Part shown: positions 24,747 to 33,763 of the stretch, in pieces
Position numbering within the stretch: the first letter of the stretch is position 1
Layout: the number at the start of each line of letters is the position of its first letter
DNA from: Streptomyces sp. SID4985
GTDB lineage: Bacteria > Actinomycetota > Actinomycetes > Streptomycetales > Streptomycetaceae
Reading direction: 5' to 3'
DNA length: 52,249 nucleotides
Assembly: GCF_009863025.1 (NCBI RefSeq)
Contig: NZ_WWIR01000404.1
Coordinates: forward strand, 1 to 52,249
The notes under the pieces: generated by a model
Databases searched by the model: none
What the model was told of the DNA's origin: nothing
What the model saw: only the letters and a program-made list of their open reading frames with translations
Position numbers and translations under genes: made by a program

Positions 24747-25555
24747 CGGGCGGCACCCATGAGCACGGACCCCTCCGGAGCGAGCCGCGCGGGACGGCCG
24801 AAGGCGAGCGGGCGGCCCGCGCCGCGCCCCGCCGCGCGGTGCGGCGGGTGGACGACGACGAGGGCGACGCCGAGCATCGCGGTCGCCACGATCGAGTCGA
24901 GCCAGTAGTGGTTGGCGGTGCCCACGATGACGACCAGCGTGATCAGCGGATGCAGCAGCCAGAGCCAGCGCCAGCGCGAGCGGGTGGCCGCGATCAGGCC
25001 GACCGCCACCATCAGGGCCCAGCCGAAGTGCAGCGAGGGCATCGCGGCGAACTGGTTGGAGAGGTGGTCGCGGGCGGGCGGGCCGTAGACCGAGGGGCCG
25101 TAGACCCGGGCCGTGTCGAGGAGGCCGGTGCCGGTCACCATCCGGGGCGGGGCCAGCGGGAACGTGAACGGCAGCACCAGCGCGGCGGCGGTCACCAGCG
25201 CGAGGACGCGGCGCGCCCACACGTAGTGCCCGGGGCGGCGCAGGTACAGCCAGACCAGGAAGGCCACGGTCGCCGGGAAGTGGACGGTGGCGTAGTAGGT
25301 GTTCGCCAGGTGCACCGGGGTCGTGCCGTGCAGCAGCAGGGACTGCACATCGGTCTCGTCCGGCAGATGGACGGCCCGCTCCAGGTCCCACACCCGGTGG
25401 GCGTCCCGGAACGCCTCGGCGGTGTGGCCGACGGCCAGCTGCCGGCCGAACTTGTAGACGAGGAAGAGCCCCGCGACGAGCAGGAACTCGCGCAGCAGCG
25501 GGGGCTTCGCCGGCGCGGGCGGCTCCGCTGGGGAAGGCTCGGTGCGGGCGTTCAT
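24743..25555 (-). CDS. PAP2-family phosphatase, inositolphosphotransferase Aur1/Ipt1-like
   Basis: 270 residues with about six membrane helices. PAP2 signature parts are seen: LSNQFAAMPSLHFGWAL (PSxH, near 170-186) and TANHYWLDSIVA (near 212-223) with the catalytic His. The first PAP2 motif is not obvious, as in the Aur1/Ipt1-like subgroup. It probably acts on a lipid phosphate at the membrane. First gene of a coupled pair with the DMT transporter. Its start lies 66 bp from the periodic operator array beside tetR, so it is a likely target of that TetR. Confidence 0.8.
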   Translation of the reverse strand: MNARTEPSPAEPPAPAKPPLLREFLLVAGLFLVYKFGRQLAVGHTAEAFRDAHRVWDLERAVHLPDETDVQSLLLHGTTPVHLANTYYATVHFPATVAFLVWLYLRRPGHYVWARRVLALVTAAALVLPFTFPLAPPRMVTGTGLLDTARVYGPSVYGPPARDHLSNQFAAMPSLHFGWALMVAVGLIAATRSRWRWLWLLHPLITLVVIVGTANHYWLDSIVATAMLGVALVVVHPPHRAAGRGAGRPLAFGRPARLAPEGSVLMGAAR

Positions 25556-25620
25556 CCCCCGGCCCCCTTCTTGACGGTGGTGCTGCCGGTCCCGGACCGG
25601 ATGCCCGGAGCTCAGCGATG

Positions 25621-25718
25621 CGATACGTCTCCGTACCGAAACGTCAGTGTACCGAAACGACCATGTACCGATACGACAGTGTACCGATACGGTCGAGTTC
25701 CGGTACGCTTGCGTATCG
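25621..25718. promoter_or_regulatory. 16-bp periodic TetR operator array
   Basis: CGATACG, CGAAACG, CGAAACG, CGATACG, CGATACG and CGGTACG start at 25621, 25637, 25653, 25669, 25685 and 25701, exactly 16 bp apart. Four of the units read GTACCGA(A/T)ACG. An inverted copy CGTATCG follows at 25712-25718. The array fills the space between PAP2 (minus) and tetR (plus), so it can control both. Confidence 0.8.
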
Positions 25719-25794
25719 CTTGAACTGGGGCAACACTGGGAGCGGACCGCACGGACGCGGTCGTACCCGGGTGACGAAGTGAGGGGAAGCGCGC

Positions 25795-26409
25795 ATGACG
25801 TCGCAGGCCGCGGACGGACCGGACATGGTCGCCGCCTCGCGCCGTTCCAAGATCACGCCGGAGCGTGAGCGGGAGTTCTTCGACGCCGTGCTCGACCAGG
25901 TCCGCGAGTGCGGTTACGACTCGCTGACCATGGAGGGCATCGCCTCCAGTACCCGGTGCAGCAAGTCCACGCTGTACCGCCAGTGGAAGACCAAGCCGCA
26001 GTTCGTCGCGGCCGCCCTGCGGGCCAACCGCCGGGTGCGCTTCGCCGGGATCGACACCGGCTCCCTCGCCGAGGACCTGCGCCAGGCCGCCCGGGCCGCG
26101 GGCGACTGGTCGGGCAAGGACACCCGGCTCCTCCAGGCGCTCATGCCCGCCGCCACCGCCGACAAGGAGCTGGCCGAGGCGCTGCGCGACGCGCTGGTCA
26201 CTCCGGAGATCGCCGCCCTGGAGGAGATGATCCGGCGCGGTGTGGCGCGGGGCGAGGTCCCCGCCGGGCATCCCGCGCTGGAGTTCGTGCCCGCCATGAT
26301 GTTCGGCGTGCTGCGGGTACGCCCGGTGCTCAGCGGCCAGTACGCCGACGCCGACTATCTGGTCCGCTTCGTGGAGGCCGCCGTGCTGCCCGCGTTCGGA
26401 CTCACCTGA
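25795..26409 (+). CDS. TetR-family repressor
   Basis: 204 residues. HTH: LTMEGIASSTRCSKSTLYRQ near residues 44-63, followed by WKTKPQFVAAAL, the usual end of the TetR DNA-binding domain. The C-terminal domain is of the TetR_C type with VRPVLSGQ near the end. The ATG follows GAGGGGAAG. It is divergent from the PAP2-DMT pair across an array of six operator-like units and probably represses both units; the ligand is unknown. Confidence 0.88.
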   Translation: MTSQAADGPDMVAASRRSKITPEREREFFDAVLDQVRECGYDSLTMEGIASSTRCSKSTLYRQWKTKPQFVAAALRANRRVRFAGIDTGSLAEDLRQAARAAGDWSGKDTRLLQALMPAATADKELAEALRDALVTPEIAALEEMIRRGVARGEVPAGHPALEFVPAMMFGVLRVRPVLSGQYADADYLVRFVEAAVLPAFGLT

Positions 26410-26491
26410 GACCCAGGCCGCCGTTCACGGGATGACTGAACGGTGACCTGTACGCGCCGCACCGTGGGGACGGGGGCGGCGCACACCCCCT

Positions 26492-26536
26492 GGCCGGGTG
26501 GGGTGCCCCTTGAGCGGAGGGGCGCCCCACCCGGCC
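26492..26536. terminator. Terminator between tetR and the DUF2510 gene
   Basis: 18-nt arms (26492-26509 and 26519-26536) pair almost perfectly around a 9-nt loop between convergent genes. Confidence 0.8.
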
Positions 26537-26544
26537 GATTTCGT

Positions 26545-27492
26545 TCACACGTTCTGGCCGCTGCCGCCGCCCGACCACACCTTGATCCCCTTCAGGATCT
26601 CGTCGATCACCGCGACCCGCTGCCCCACGTCCAGGCCGAAGCGGACCACCAGGATCTCGTGGGCGTCGTTGGGCGAGGGGAACGCGACCGACTCGACGTA
26701 GCCGTCGGCGCCCTTGCTGGTGACCGCCTTCCAGCGGACCAGATAGCCCTTCTGTCCGGCCACCGTCACAGCCTTGGCGGCCAGCACCTCGTGCGAGGTG
26801 ATGCTGCCGTAGGTCGTCCCGCCGTACGACTGCTTGGCGTTGGCCGCGATGTCCGCCTTGGCGACCGCCTCGGCCGTGTCGCCCTTGGTGCCGAGCGCGG
26901 AGGCGGACGCGGTGTAGGCGCCGCCCGCCGTGCAGCTCTGCGAGGCGTTGCCCGGACACTTGTAGGACGTGTCGGACGTCACCTGCGCGCCGATGCTGAT
27001 GACCTCGCCGGTCCAGCCCTGCGGCACCGGCATGCTGATCCCGTTGAACGGGTCGGGCAGCGTACCGCCGCCCTCGACCTTGGGTATCGCGGAGCGGCGC
27101 GGCGACGGCGACTCCCCGGGGCCGCCCGGACCGCCCCGGTCCTCGGGCGCGGAGTCCTCGGGGCCGCCCCGGCCCCGCTGCTCCTGTCCCGCGCCCGCGC
27201 GGTCGTGGCCGCCGTCCGCGTTCCTGGCCAGGGCGAACACCCCGACCCCGATGCTCGCCAGTACCACGACCGCCGCCGTCACGGCTATGCCGATGCGCAG
27301 TCCGCGCCGGGGCGCGGGCGGCTGCGGATAGGGGGCGCCCGCCGGGTAGTACGGCGGAGCGGGGTACGTGCCGTGGCCGGCCGGGCGGACCTGGGCCGTC
27401 CAGGCGGTGCCGTCCCACCAGCGTTCGGCGGGCGGGGCGTTGTGCGGCTGCCCGGGATCGGGGTACCAGCCGGGAGGAGTCACCTGCGTCAT
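26545..27492 (-). CDS. DUF2510 membrane protein
   Basis: 315 residues. An N-terminal DUF2510 motif (PPGWYPDPGQ ... RWWDGTAWT) sits at about 6-32, then a Pro-rich stretch, one membrane helix (GIAVTAAVVVLASIGVGVFAL, near 68-88), a Gly/Pro/Glu-rich linker and an extracytoplasmic domain with a Cys pair (YKCPGNASQSC) likely to form a disulfide. DUF2510 proteins are common in actinobacteria; function unknown. I place the start at the ATG at 27492 because the -10 box TACGGT ends 6 nt before it; a GTG two codons earlier is less likely. Confidence 0.82.
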   Translation of the reverse strand: MTQVTPPGWYPDPGQPHNAPPAERWWDGTAWTAQVRPAGHGTYPAPPYYPAGAPYPQPPAPRRGLRIGIAVTAAVVVLASIGVGVFALARNADGGHDRAGAGQEQRGRGGPEDSAPEDRGGPGGPGESPSPRRSAIPKVEGGGTLPDPFNGISMPVPQGWTGEVISIGAQVTSDTSYKCPGNASQSCTAGGAYTASASALGTKGDTAEAVAKADIAANAKQSYGGTTYGSITSHEVLAAKAVTVAGQKGYLVRWKAVTSKGADGYVESVAFPSPNDAHEILVVRFGLDVGQRVAVIDEILKGIKVWSGGGSGQNV

Positions 27493-27811
27493 GGACACAC
27501 CGTATGAGGCATCGGTGAAAGCGTGATGAGAGCACCCCGTCAGAGATGCCCGACGCGCCGGACCCGACGTCGTTCACAAGTGATGTGCGTCACACCCGAA
27601 GAGCCCTCTCCTGTTCCCAACTCGCATCAATCCAGGCATTATTGACGCCTCATCGGGCGCAGACCGACCGGTCGGGCCGGAGTGGGGTCGACTGGCCGGT
27701 AACCAGTCCCCGATGGGGATACGACACTGCCCGGTCGGACCACCAACCCTCCCCCGAGACGGCTACGCTCGGGGTCTGCACGCCGTCCGGGCGACCTGGG
27801 GAGGGAACAGG
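27493..27811. promoter_or_regulatory. Divergent promoter region of the DUF2510 and AAA genes
   Basis: On the minus side TACGGT (27504-27499) serves DUF2510. On the plus side TTGACG is at 27643-27648, followed by the perfect palindrome CCGACCGGTCGG (27664-27675) and an inverted repeat GACTGG-N7-CCAGTC (27690-27708). These may be binding sites, but no regulator can be assigned. No small gene is seen here. Confidence 0.45.
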
Positions 27812-30491
27812 ATGACGCGGGCACGGCCGTCGGCGGCCGACTCGGCCCACCTGTGGGAACGGGACGCGGAACTCGCCGCCATCACGCAGGCCATCGACGA
27901 GCTGCGCGCCGACCGCTCCTCCGGCGGGAACGTGCTCGTGATCCGCGGCGAGGCCGGACTCGGCAAGACCGCGCTCCTCGACGAGACCAGACGCCTGGCC
28001 GAACGCCAGAACTGCACCGTCTGGTCGGCCCGCGCGGGCGAGACCCTGCGCACGGTCCCCTTCCACGTCCTGCGCCAGCTCCTCCAGCCCATGCTCACCT
28101 CGCTGCTGCCGGAGGAGGCCCGCGAGTACCTCGGCGACTGGTACGACATCTCCGGCCCCGCCCTCGGCATCGTCGAACCCGGCGCGGCCCCCGCCGACCC
28201 GCAGTACGTCTGCGACGGACTCGTCGCGACCGTACGCCGGTTCGCCACCCGCGAGTGGCCGCTGGTCCTGCTCGTCGACGACGCCCACTGGGCCGACCTG
28301 GAGACGCTGCGCTGGCTCGCCGCGTTCACCGCCGACCTGGGCGAGCTGTCGGTGCTCGTCGTGGTCACCCGCCGCTCCGGCGCCCTGCCCGAGGGCAGCG
28401 CCCGCCACCTCGACGCGGTGGAGAGCGCCGGGCAGCGCCTGGACGGCCTGCACACCCTCACCCCGGAGGCCACCGCCGAGCTCACCCGCGCCACCGTGGG
28501 GCCGCACGCCGACGACCCCTTCTGCCGCGAGGTCTGGGCCGTCACCGGCGGCAACCCCTACGACACCGTCGAACTCCTCGCCAAGGTCCGCGACAGCGAA
28601 CTCCAGCCGGTCGAGGGCCGGGCCGCCGAACTGCGCGGCCTGAACCGCTCCGGGCGCGGCGGGGGAGTGGTGGAGCGCCTGTCCGTGCTCGGCGACGAGG
28701 CCACCCGGTTCGCCTGGGCGGCCGCCGTCCTCGGCACCGGCAGCACCGTCGAACTCGTCGCCCGCGTCAGCCGGATGAGTCTGAAGGGTGCCGAGGAGTG
28801 CGCCGAACTCCTCTGCGGCGCCCGCATCCTGACCGAGGGCATCCCGGACCCCACCCTGGACGGGCCGCACGGCAGGGTCCTCGAATTCGCCCACCCGCTC
28901 GTCGCCAGCGCCGTCTACGACTCCATGACCGTCAGCATTCGCGGGTTCCTGCACAGCATCGCCGCCAAGACCGTCACCGAGAGCGGCCGTGGTGCCGCCG
29001 AGGCCGCCCGGCATCTGCTGAAGGTGGAGCCGGAGGGCGACGAGGAACTGGTCGCCCAACTGCGCGAGGCCGCCCGCGAACACCTCGCCGTCGGGGCGCC
29101 CGACGCGGCCTGCCGCTGCCTGGAACGCGCCCTGGAGGAACCGCCCCGCCCGGAGATCCGCGCCAAGGTCCTCTACGAACTCGGCTGCTCCACCCGCCTG
29201 ACCGCACCCGCCGTCACCGTCGAGCACCTGCGGGCCGCGCTCGCCACGCCCGGCCTCGACCACGCCGAGCGCATCGAGGCCGTCATCCGCCTCTCCCAGG
29301 CCCTGCTCCACAACGACCAGCTGGAGGAGGCCGTCCGCACCGTCGGCGCCGAGGCCGCGAAGTACCGGCCGGGACCGGTGCGGATGCGCCTGGAGGCCGT
29401 GCGGTTCATGTGGGAGGCCATCCACCGCGAGACGATTTCCCCGGAGCGTTCCCGGCGCCTGGCCGAACTCGCCGGCACCTGCACCGGGCGCGACAACTCC
29501 GAACGCGCGCTGCTCATCCTGCGCGGCTTCGACGCCATGACCCACGGCGAGAACGCCGAGGCCGTCGTGGAGCTGTGCGACCGGGCCCTGGTCAACAACC
29601 GCCTCGCGCCCGGTCTCGGCTGGACCGACGAGGAGTGGGGCGTCGAGCTGCTGATGATGCTCGGCAGCACCTACGCCTACACCGACCGGCTCGACCTCGC
29701 CGACAGCCTGTTCGCCGAGGCCCTGCGCGCCTACAGGAGCGCCGGATGGCACGGCGGCCATCTCTCCCCTGGCCAACTCCTATCTGGGCCTCGCCCTGCG
29801 CCGCCAGGGCAAGCTGAAGGAGGCCGAGGCCACCCTGCGCGAGGCCCTGGCACTCGCCGAACGGGTCGGCCGCCGACTGCCGCTGTACTGGTCCGCGATG
29901 TGCGGCCTGGTCGACACCCTGCTCGCCCGGGGCCACTACGACGAGGCATGGGCCGTGGCCGAGCGGAGCGGCTTCGCACCGCCGTACCCGTCCACGATCG
30001 TGCTGCCCGACCTCCACTCCGTGCGCGGCCGCCTGCTCCTCGCCGTCGGCCGCACCGAGGAGGGGATCAACGAGCTGGAGGCCGCCGAGAAGACCGCCGT
30101 CGCCCGCGGCGGACACAACCCCGTCCTCGCCCCCTGGGCCGTCGACCTCGCCCGCGCCCTCGCCGTCCAGGACCCCGCCCGCGCCCGGACCCTCGCGGCC
30201 GAAGCCCGCCGCCAGGCCGAGCGGTTCGGCACCGACACCGCCATCGGTGAGGCCCTGCGCTGCGCCGCCGCGCTGGCCACCGGCGAGGAAGCGGTACGTC
30301 TCGCGCGCAAGGCGGTCGCCTATCTGGAGGCGTCCCCCTGCCAGTACGAGCACGCGGCCGCCCTCGTGGAGTACGGCATCGCGGCGGGCTCGACGGCCGA
30401 CCTCGGCCGGGGCCTGGAACTGGCCCGCTCCTGCGGTGCGGACGGCCTGGTGGCCCGCGCCGAACAGGCACGGCGCGCGGGTACGGAGTGA
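27812..30491 (+). pseudogene. LAL-like AAA ATPase/TPR regulator with a frameshift and no LuxR domain
   Basis: Corrected length about 892 residues. The ATG at 27812 follows GGGGAGGG. Seen: Walker A GEAGLGKTALL (near 52) and Walker B LVLLVDDAHWAD (near 157), then a long helical TPR-like region, as in LuxR-type LAL regulators. At 29766-29769 a run of four C breaks the frame: the sequence before reads YRSAGWHGGHLS and the natural continuation LANSYLGLALRRQGKLKEAE is in the next frame, so one C too many is the simplest explanation (true indel or sequencing error). The restored frame ends at 30491 with ARAEQARRAGTE and has no C-terminal LuxR HTH, which such regulators normally have. If uncorrected, the product ends in junk at 30250. 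Confidence 0.8.
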
Positions 30492-30495
30492 CGGG

Positions 30496-31566
30496 CTACC
30501 CCGTACTCCCCAGGATCTCCGTGAGGTCGTACCGCACCGGCTCCTCCAGCTGGGCGTAGGTGCAGCTCTCCGGGGTACGGTCCGGGCGCCAGCGGCGGAA
30601 ACGCGCCGTGTGCCGGAAGCGGGCGCCGTTCTCCATGTGGTCGTACGCCACCTCCGCGACCCGCTCCGGGCGCAGCGGCACCCAGGACAGGTCCTTCTTG
30701 CCGGACCAGCGGCTCGGCGCCCCCGGCAGCCGAGCCTCCTCGTGCGCCGACTCCTCCGCCCAGCGCGCCCACGGATGCCCGCTCACGTCCGTCATACGCA
30801 GCGGCGCCAGCTCCTCGATCAGCTCCGCGCGCCGCTTCATGGTGAACGCGGCCGCCACGCCCACGTGCTGGAGGACGCCGTGGTCGTCGTAGAGGCCCAG
30901 CAGCAGCGAGCCCACCACCGGGCCGCTCTTGTGCAGCCGGTAGCCCGCCACCACCACGTCCGCCGTCCGCTCGTGCTTGATCTTGAACATGGCCCGCTCG
31001 TCCGGGAGATACGGCAGCGCGAGCGGCTTGGCCACGATCCCGTCCAGGCCCGCGCCCTCGTACCGCTCGAACCACTCCCGGGCGACCTCGATGTCGGTCG
31101 TCGCCGGGGCCAGATGCACCGGCGGTGTCACCCCGTCCAGTGCCCGGTCGAGCAGGGCCCGCCGGTCGGAGAGCGGCACGTCGAGCAGGGCGTGGTCGTC
31201 CAGGGCCAGCAGGTCGAAGGCGACGAAGGAGGCGGGCGTCCGCTCGGCCAGCGTCCGCACCCGCGACTCGGCCGGATGGATGCGCTCGGTCAGCGCGTCG
31301 AAGTCCAGGCGCCCCTCCCGCGCGATCACGATCTCCCCGTCCAGCACGCACCGCTGCGGAATCCGCTCCTTCAGCGCCGCCACCAGTTCGGGGAAATACC
31401 TGGTCAGCGTCTTGCCGGTGCGGCTGCCCAGCTCGACCTCGTCCCCGTCGCGGAACACGATCGCCCGGAAGCCGTCCCACTTCGCCTCGTAGTGCATGCC
31501 CGGCGGGATCTTGGCCACCGACTTGGCGAGCATCGGCTTCACGGGCGGCATCACCGGCAGATCCAT
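30496..31566 (-). CDS. ATP-dependent DNA ligase (LigC-like)
   Basis: 356 residues: an adenylation domain with the active-site KWDGFR (Lys29), LDGEIV and FKIKHERTADVVV (motif V-like), and an OB-fold domain to the end. Length and order match the actinobacterial LigC group, which seals nicks in end joining or base-excision repair. It is divergent from a LigD-type polymerase gene with 74 bp between the starts, so both are probably expressed together. The ATG at 31566 is 7 nt after CAGAAT on the minus strand, fitting a leaderless start. Confidence 0.9.
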   Translation of the reverse strand: MDLPVMPPVKPMLAKSVAKIPPGMHYEAKWDGFRAIVFRDGDEVELGSRTGKTLTRYFPELVAALKERIPQRCVLDGEIVIAREGRLDFDALTERIHPAESRVRTLAERTPASFVAFDLLALDDHALLDVPLSDRRALLDRALDGVTPPVHLAPATTDIEVAREWFERYEGAGLDGIVAKPLALPYLPDERAMFKIKHERTADVVVAGYRLHKSGPVVGSLLLGLYDDHGVLQHVGVAAAFTMKRRAELIEELAPLRMTDVSGHPWARWAEESAHEEARLPGAPSRWSGKKDLSWVPLRPERVAEVAYDHMENGARFRHTARFRRWRPDRTPESCTYAQLEEPVRYDLTEILGSTG

Positions 31567-31640
31567 GGCTCCGATTCTGCGCGCACCCCACCGAACGCGC
31601 CCGGTGTGCGCGGTGTGCGGGGGACGCCTACGGTGGCCGC
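31567..31640. promoter_or_regulatory. Divergent leaderless promoters of ligC and the polymerase gene
   Basis: TACGGT (31629-31634) is 6 nt before the plus-strand ATG; CAGAAT (minus, 31579-31574) is 7 nt before the minus-strand ATG. No ribosome binding site is seen on either side. Confidence 0.5.
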
Positions 31641-32663
31641 ATGGGCGATGCGGTGGAACTGGAGGTGGCCGGCCGGACCGTACGGCTGACCCACCCGGAG
31701 AAGGTCTTCTTCCCGGAGCGCGGATTCACCAAGCTGGACGTCGCCCAGTACTACGCCTCCGTCGGCCCCGGCATCCTGCGCGCCCTGCGCGACCGCCCCA
31801 CCACCCTGGAGCGCTACCCGGACGGCCTCGACGGCGAGTGGTTCTACCAGAAACGCGCGCCCAAGAACATGCCCGACTGGATCCCCACCGCCCACATCAC
31901 CTTCCCCAGCGGGCGCAGCGCCGACGAGATGTGCCCCACCGAGGAGGCCGCGGCGGTGTGGGCCGCGCAGTACGGCACGCTCACCTTCCACCCCTGGCCC
32001 GTGCGCCGCGACGACGTCGACCTCCCCGACGAACTGCGCATCGACCTCGACCCGCAGCCCGGCACCGACTACGCGGACGCGGTGCGCGCCGCCTTCGAAC
32101 TCCGCGCCGTACTGGAGGAGTTCGGGGGACTGCGAGGCTTCCCCAAGACCTCCGGCGGCCGGGGACTGCACGTCTTCGTGCCCATCGAACCGCGCTGGAC
32201 CTTCACCCAGGTCCGCCGCGCCGCCATCGCGGTCGGCCGTGAACTCGCCCGCCGGATGCCGGACCAGGTGACGGTGAAGTGGTGGAAGGAGGAGCGCGGC
32301 GAGCGCATCTTCGTCGACTACAACCAGACCGCCCGCGACCGCACCATCGCCTCCGCCTACTCCGTGCGCCCCCGCCCCGAGGCCACCGTCTCCGCACCGC
32401 TGCGCTGGGACGAGGTGGCCGACGCCCGGCCGCGCGACTTCGACCTGGCCACCATGCCGGTGCGGTTCGCGGAGATCGGGGACGTGCACGCCGACATGGA
32501 CGACCACGCGTACTCCCTGGACGCCCTCCTGGAGCTGGCCCGCAAGGACGAGAACGACCACGGGCTGGGCGATCTGCCGTACCCGCCGGAGTATCCGAAG
32601 ATGCCCGGCGAGCCCAAGCGGGTCCAGCCGAGCCGCGCCCGCAAGGACCAGGCCTCTTCCTGA
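31641..32663 (+). CDS. LigD-type primase-polymerase (NHEJ polymerase domain)
   Basis: 340 residues, a stand-alone archaeo-eukaryotic primase fold. Catalytic Asp135 and Asp137 are in LRIDLDPQ; FPKTSGGRGLHVFVP is the nucleotide-binding loop; WYQKRAPKN-like text (FYQKRAPKNMP) marks the 5'-phosphate site. It fills gaps at broken ends with ribo- or deoxynucleotides. The first residues VRLTHPEKVFFPE are the usual beginning. Start ATG 31641 lies 6 nt after TACGGT. Paired with the divergent LigC gene; no ku gene is in the window. Confidence 0.9.
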   Translation: MGDAVELEVAGRTVRLTHPEKVFFPERGFTKLDVAQYYASVGPGILRALRDRPTTLERYPDGLDGEWFYQKRAPKNMPDWIPTAHITFPSGRSADEMCPTEEAAAVWAAQYGTLTFHPWPVRRDDVDLPDELRIDLDPQPGTDYADAVRAAFELRAVLEEFGGLRGFPKTSGGRGLHVFVPIEPRWTFTQVRRAAIAVGRELARRMPDQVTVKWWKEERGERIFVDYNQTARDRTIASAYSVRPRPEATVSAPLRWDEVADARPRDFDLATMPVRFAEIGDVHADMDDHAYSLDALLELARKDENDHGLGDLPYPPEYPKMPGEPKRVQPSRARKDQASS

Positions 32664-32733
32664 CGATCGCCCCCGGTGCCGGTGGCCGCCGCGCGGCTAT
32701 CCTGGGCGGCAGCCGCCCGATGAGGAGCACCGA

Positions 32734-33753
32734 GTGACCGAGGCAGTGTCGCGCCCCACGCTGGAGGCCGTCGCCGAGCGGGCCGGGGTGTCACGGGCCA
32801 CCGTCTCCCGCGTCGTCAACGGCGGCGACGGAGTGCGCGCCCCGCTCGTCGCCCGGGTCCGGGAAGCCGTCGAGGAACTGGGCTACGTCCCCAACCGCGC
32901 CGCCCGCAGCCTCGTCACCCGACGGCACGACGCCGTCGCCGTCGTCATCGCCGAACCCGGCACCCGCGTCTTCGCCGACCCCTTCTTCGCCGCCCAACTG
33001 CGCGGGATCAGCAAGGAGTTGACGGCCCACGACAACCAACTGGTGCTCCTGCTCACCGAGGGCCGGGACGACCACGCGCGCGTGGCCCGCTATCTGGCAG
33101 GCGGTCACGTGGACGGCGCGCTGGTCTTCTCCCTCCACCTGGACGACCCGCTGCCCGGCCTCATCCACGACGCGGGCGTCCCCACCGTCTTCGGCGGGCG
33201 CCCCGACTGGAGCGACGGCCGGGGCGGCCCGGTGTACGTCGACAGCGACAACCGGGGCGGCGCCCGCGCGGCCGTACGCCATCTCGTCGCCCTCGGTCGC
33301 ACCCGGATCGCCCACATCACCGGTCCCCTGGACCAGACCTCGGCGGTGGACCGCCTGGACGGCTACCGCGACGTCATGGGCACCGACGCCCCGGACCTCG
33401 TCGCCCACAGCGACTTCACCCCCTCCGGCGGCGAGCACGCCATGCGCGAACTCCTCGACCGCCGTCCGGACGTCGACGCCGTCTTCGCCGCCAACGACCT
33501 CACCGCCCTCGGCGCCCTCCGCGCCCTGCGCGAACACGGCCGCCGCGTCCCCGAGGACATCGCCCTGATCGGCTTCGACGACATGGCCCCCGTCGCCGAA
33601 CAGACCGACCCGCCCCTGACCACCGTCCGCCAGGACATCGAGGAAATGGGCCGCCTGATGGCCCGCCTGCTCCTGCGCGGGCGCGCGGCACCCGACGACG
33701 CCCCGCCCTCGGTCGTCCTGCCGACGACACTGGTCCACCGGGCGACGGCGTAG
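32734..33753 (+). CDS. LacI-family transcriptional regulator
   Basis: 339 residues. HTH TLEAVAERAGVSRATVSRVV with hinge NGGDGVRAPL, followed by a sugar-binding-type domain (GLIHDAGVPTVFGGRP, AVFAANDLTALGALRAL, PPLTTVRQDIEEMG). Start GTG 32734 after GATGAGGAG. It has no transport or hydrolase gene beside it; the target is unknown. It is separate in sequence from the LacI protein at 14577. Confidence 0.9.
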   Translation: MTEAVSRPTLEAVAERAGVSRATVSRVVNGGDGVRAPLVARVREAVEELGYVPNRAARSLVTRRHDAVAVVIAEPGTRVFADPFFAAQLRGISKELTAHDNQLVLLLTEGRDDHARVARYLAGGHVDGALVFSLHLDDPLPGLIHDAGVPTVFGGRPDWSDGRGGPVYVDSDNRGGARAAVRHLVALGRTRIAHITGPLDQTSAVDRLDGYRDVMGTDAPDLVAHSDFTPSGGEHAMRELLDRRPDVDAVFAANDLTALGALRALREHGRRVPEDIALIGFDDMAPVAEQTDPPLTTVRQDIEEMGRLMARLLLRGRAAPDDAPPSVVLPTTLVHRATA

Positions 33754-33763
33754 CAGACCTGGC

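Noticed and set aside
27650..29776. Minus-strand open frame of 708 codons
   Set aside because: It is opposite the AAA gene, whose Walker motifs prove the plus strand is coding.
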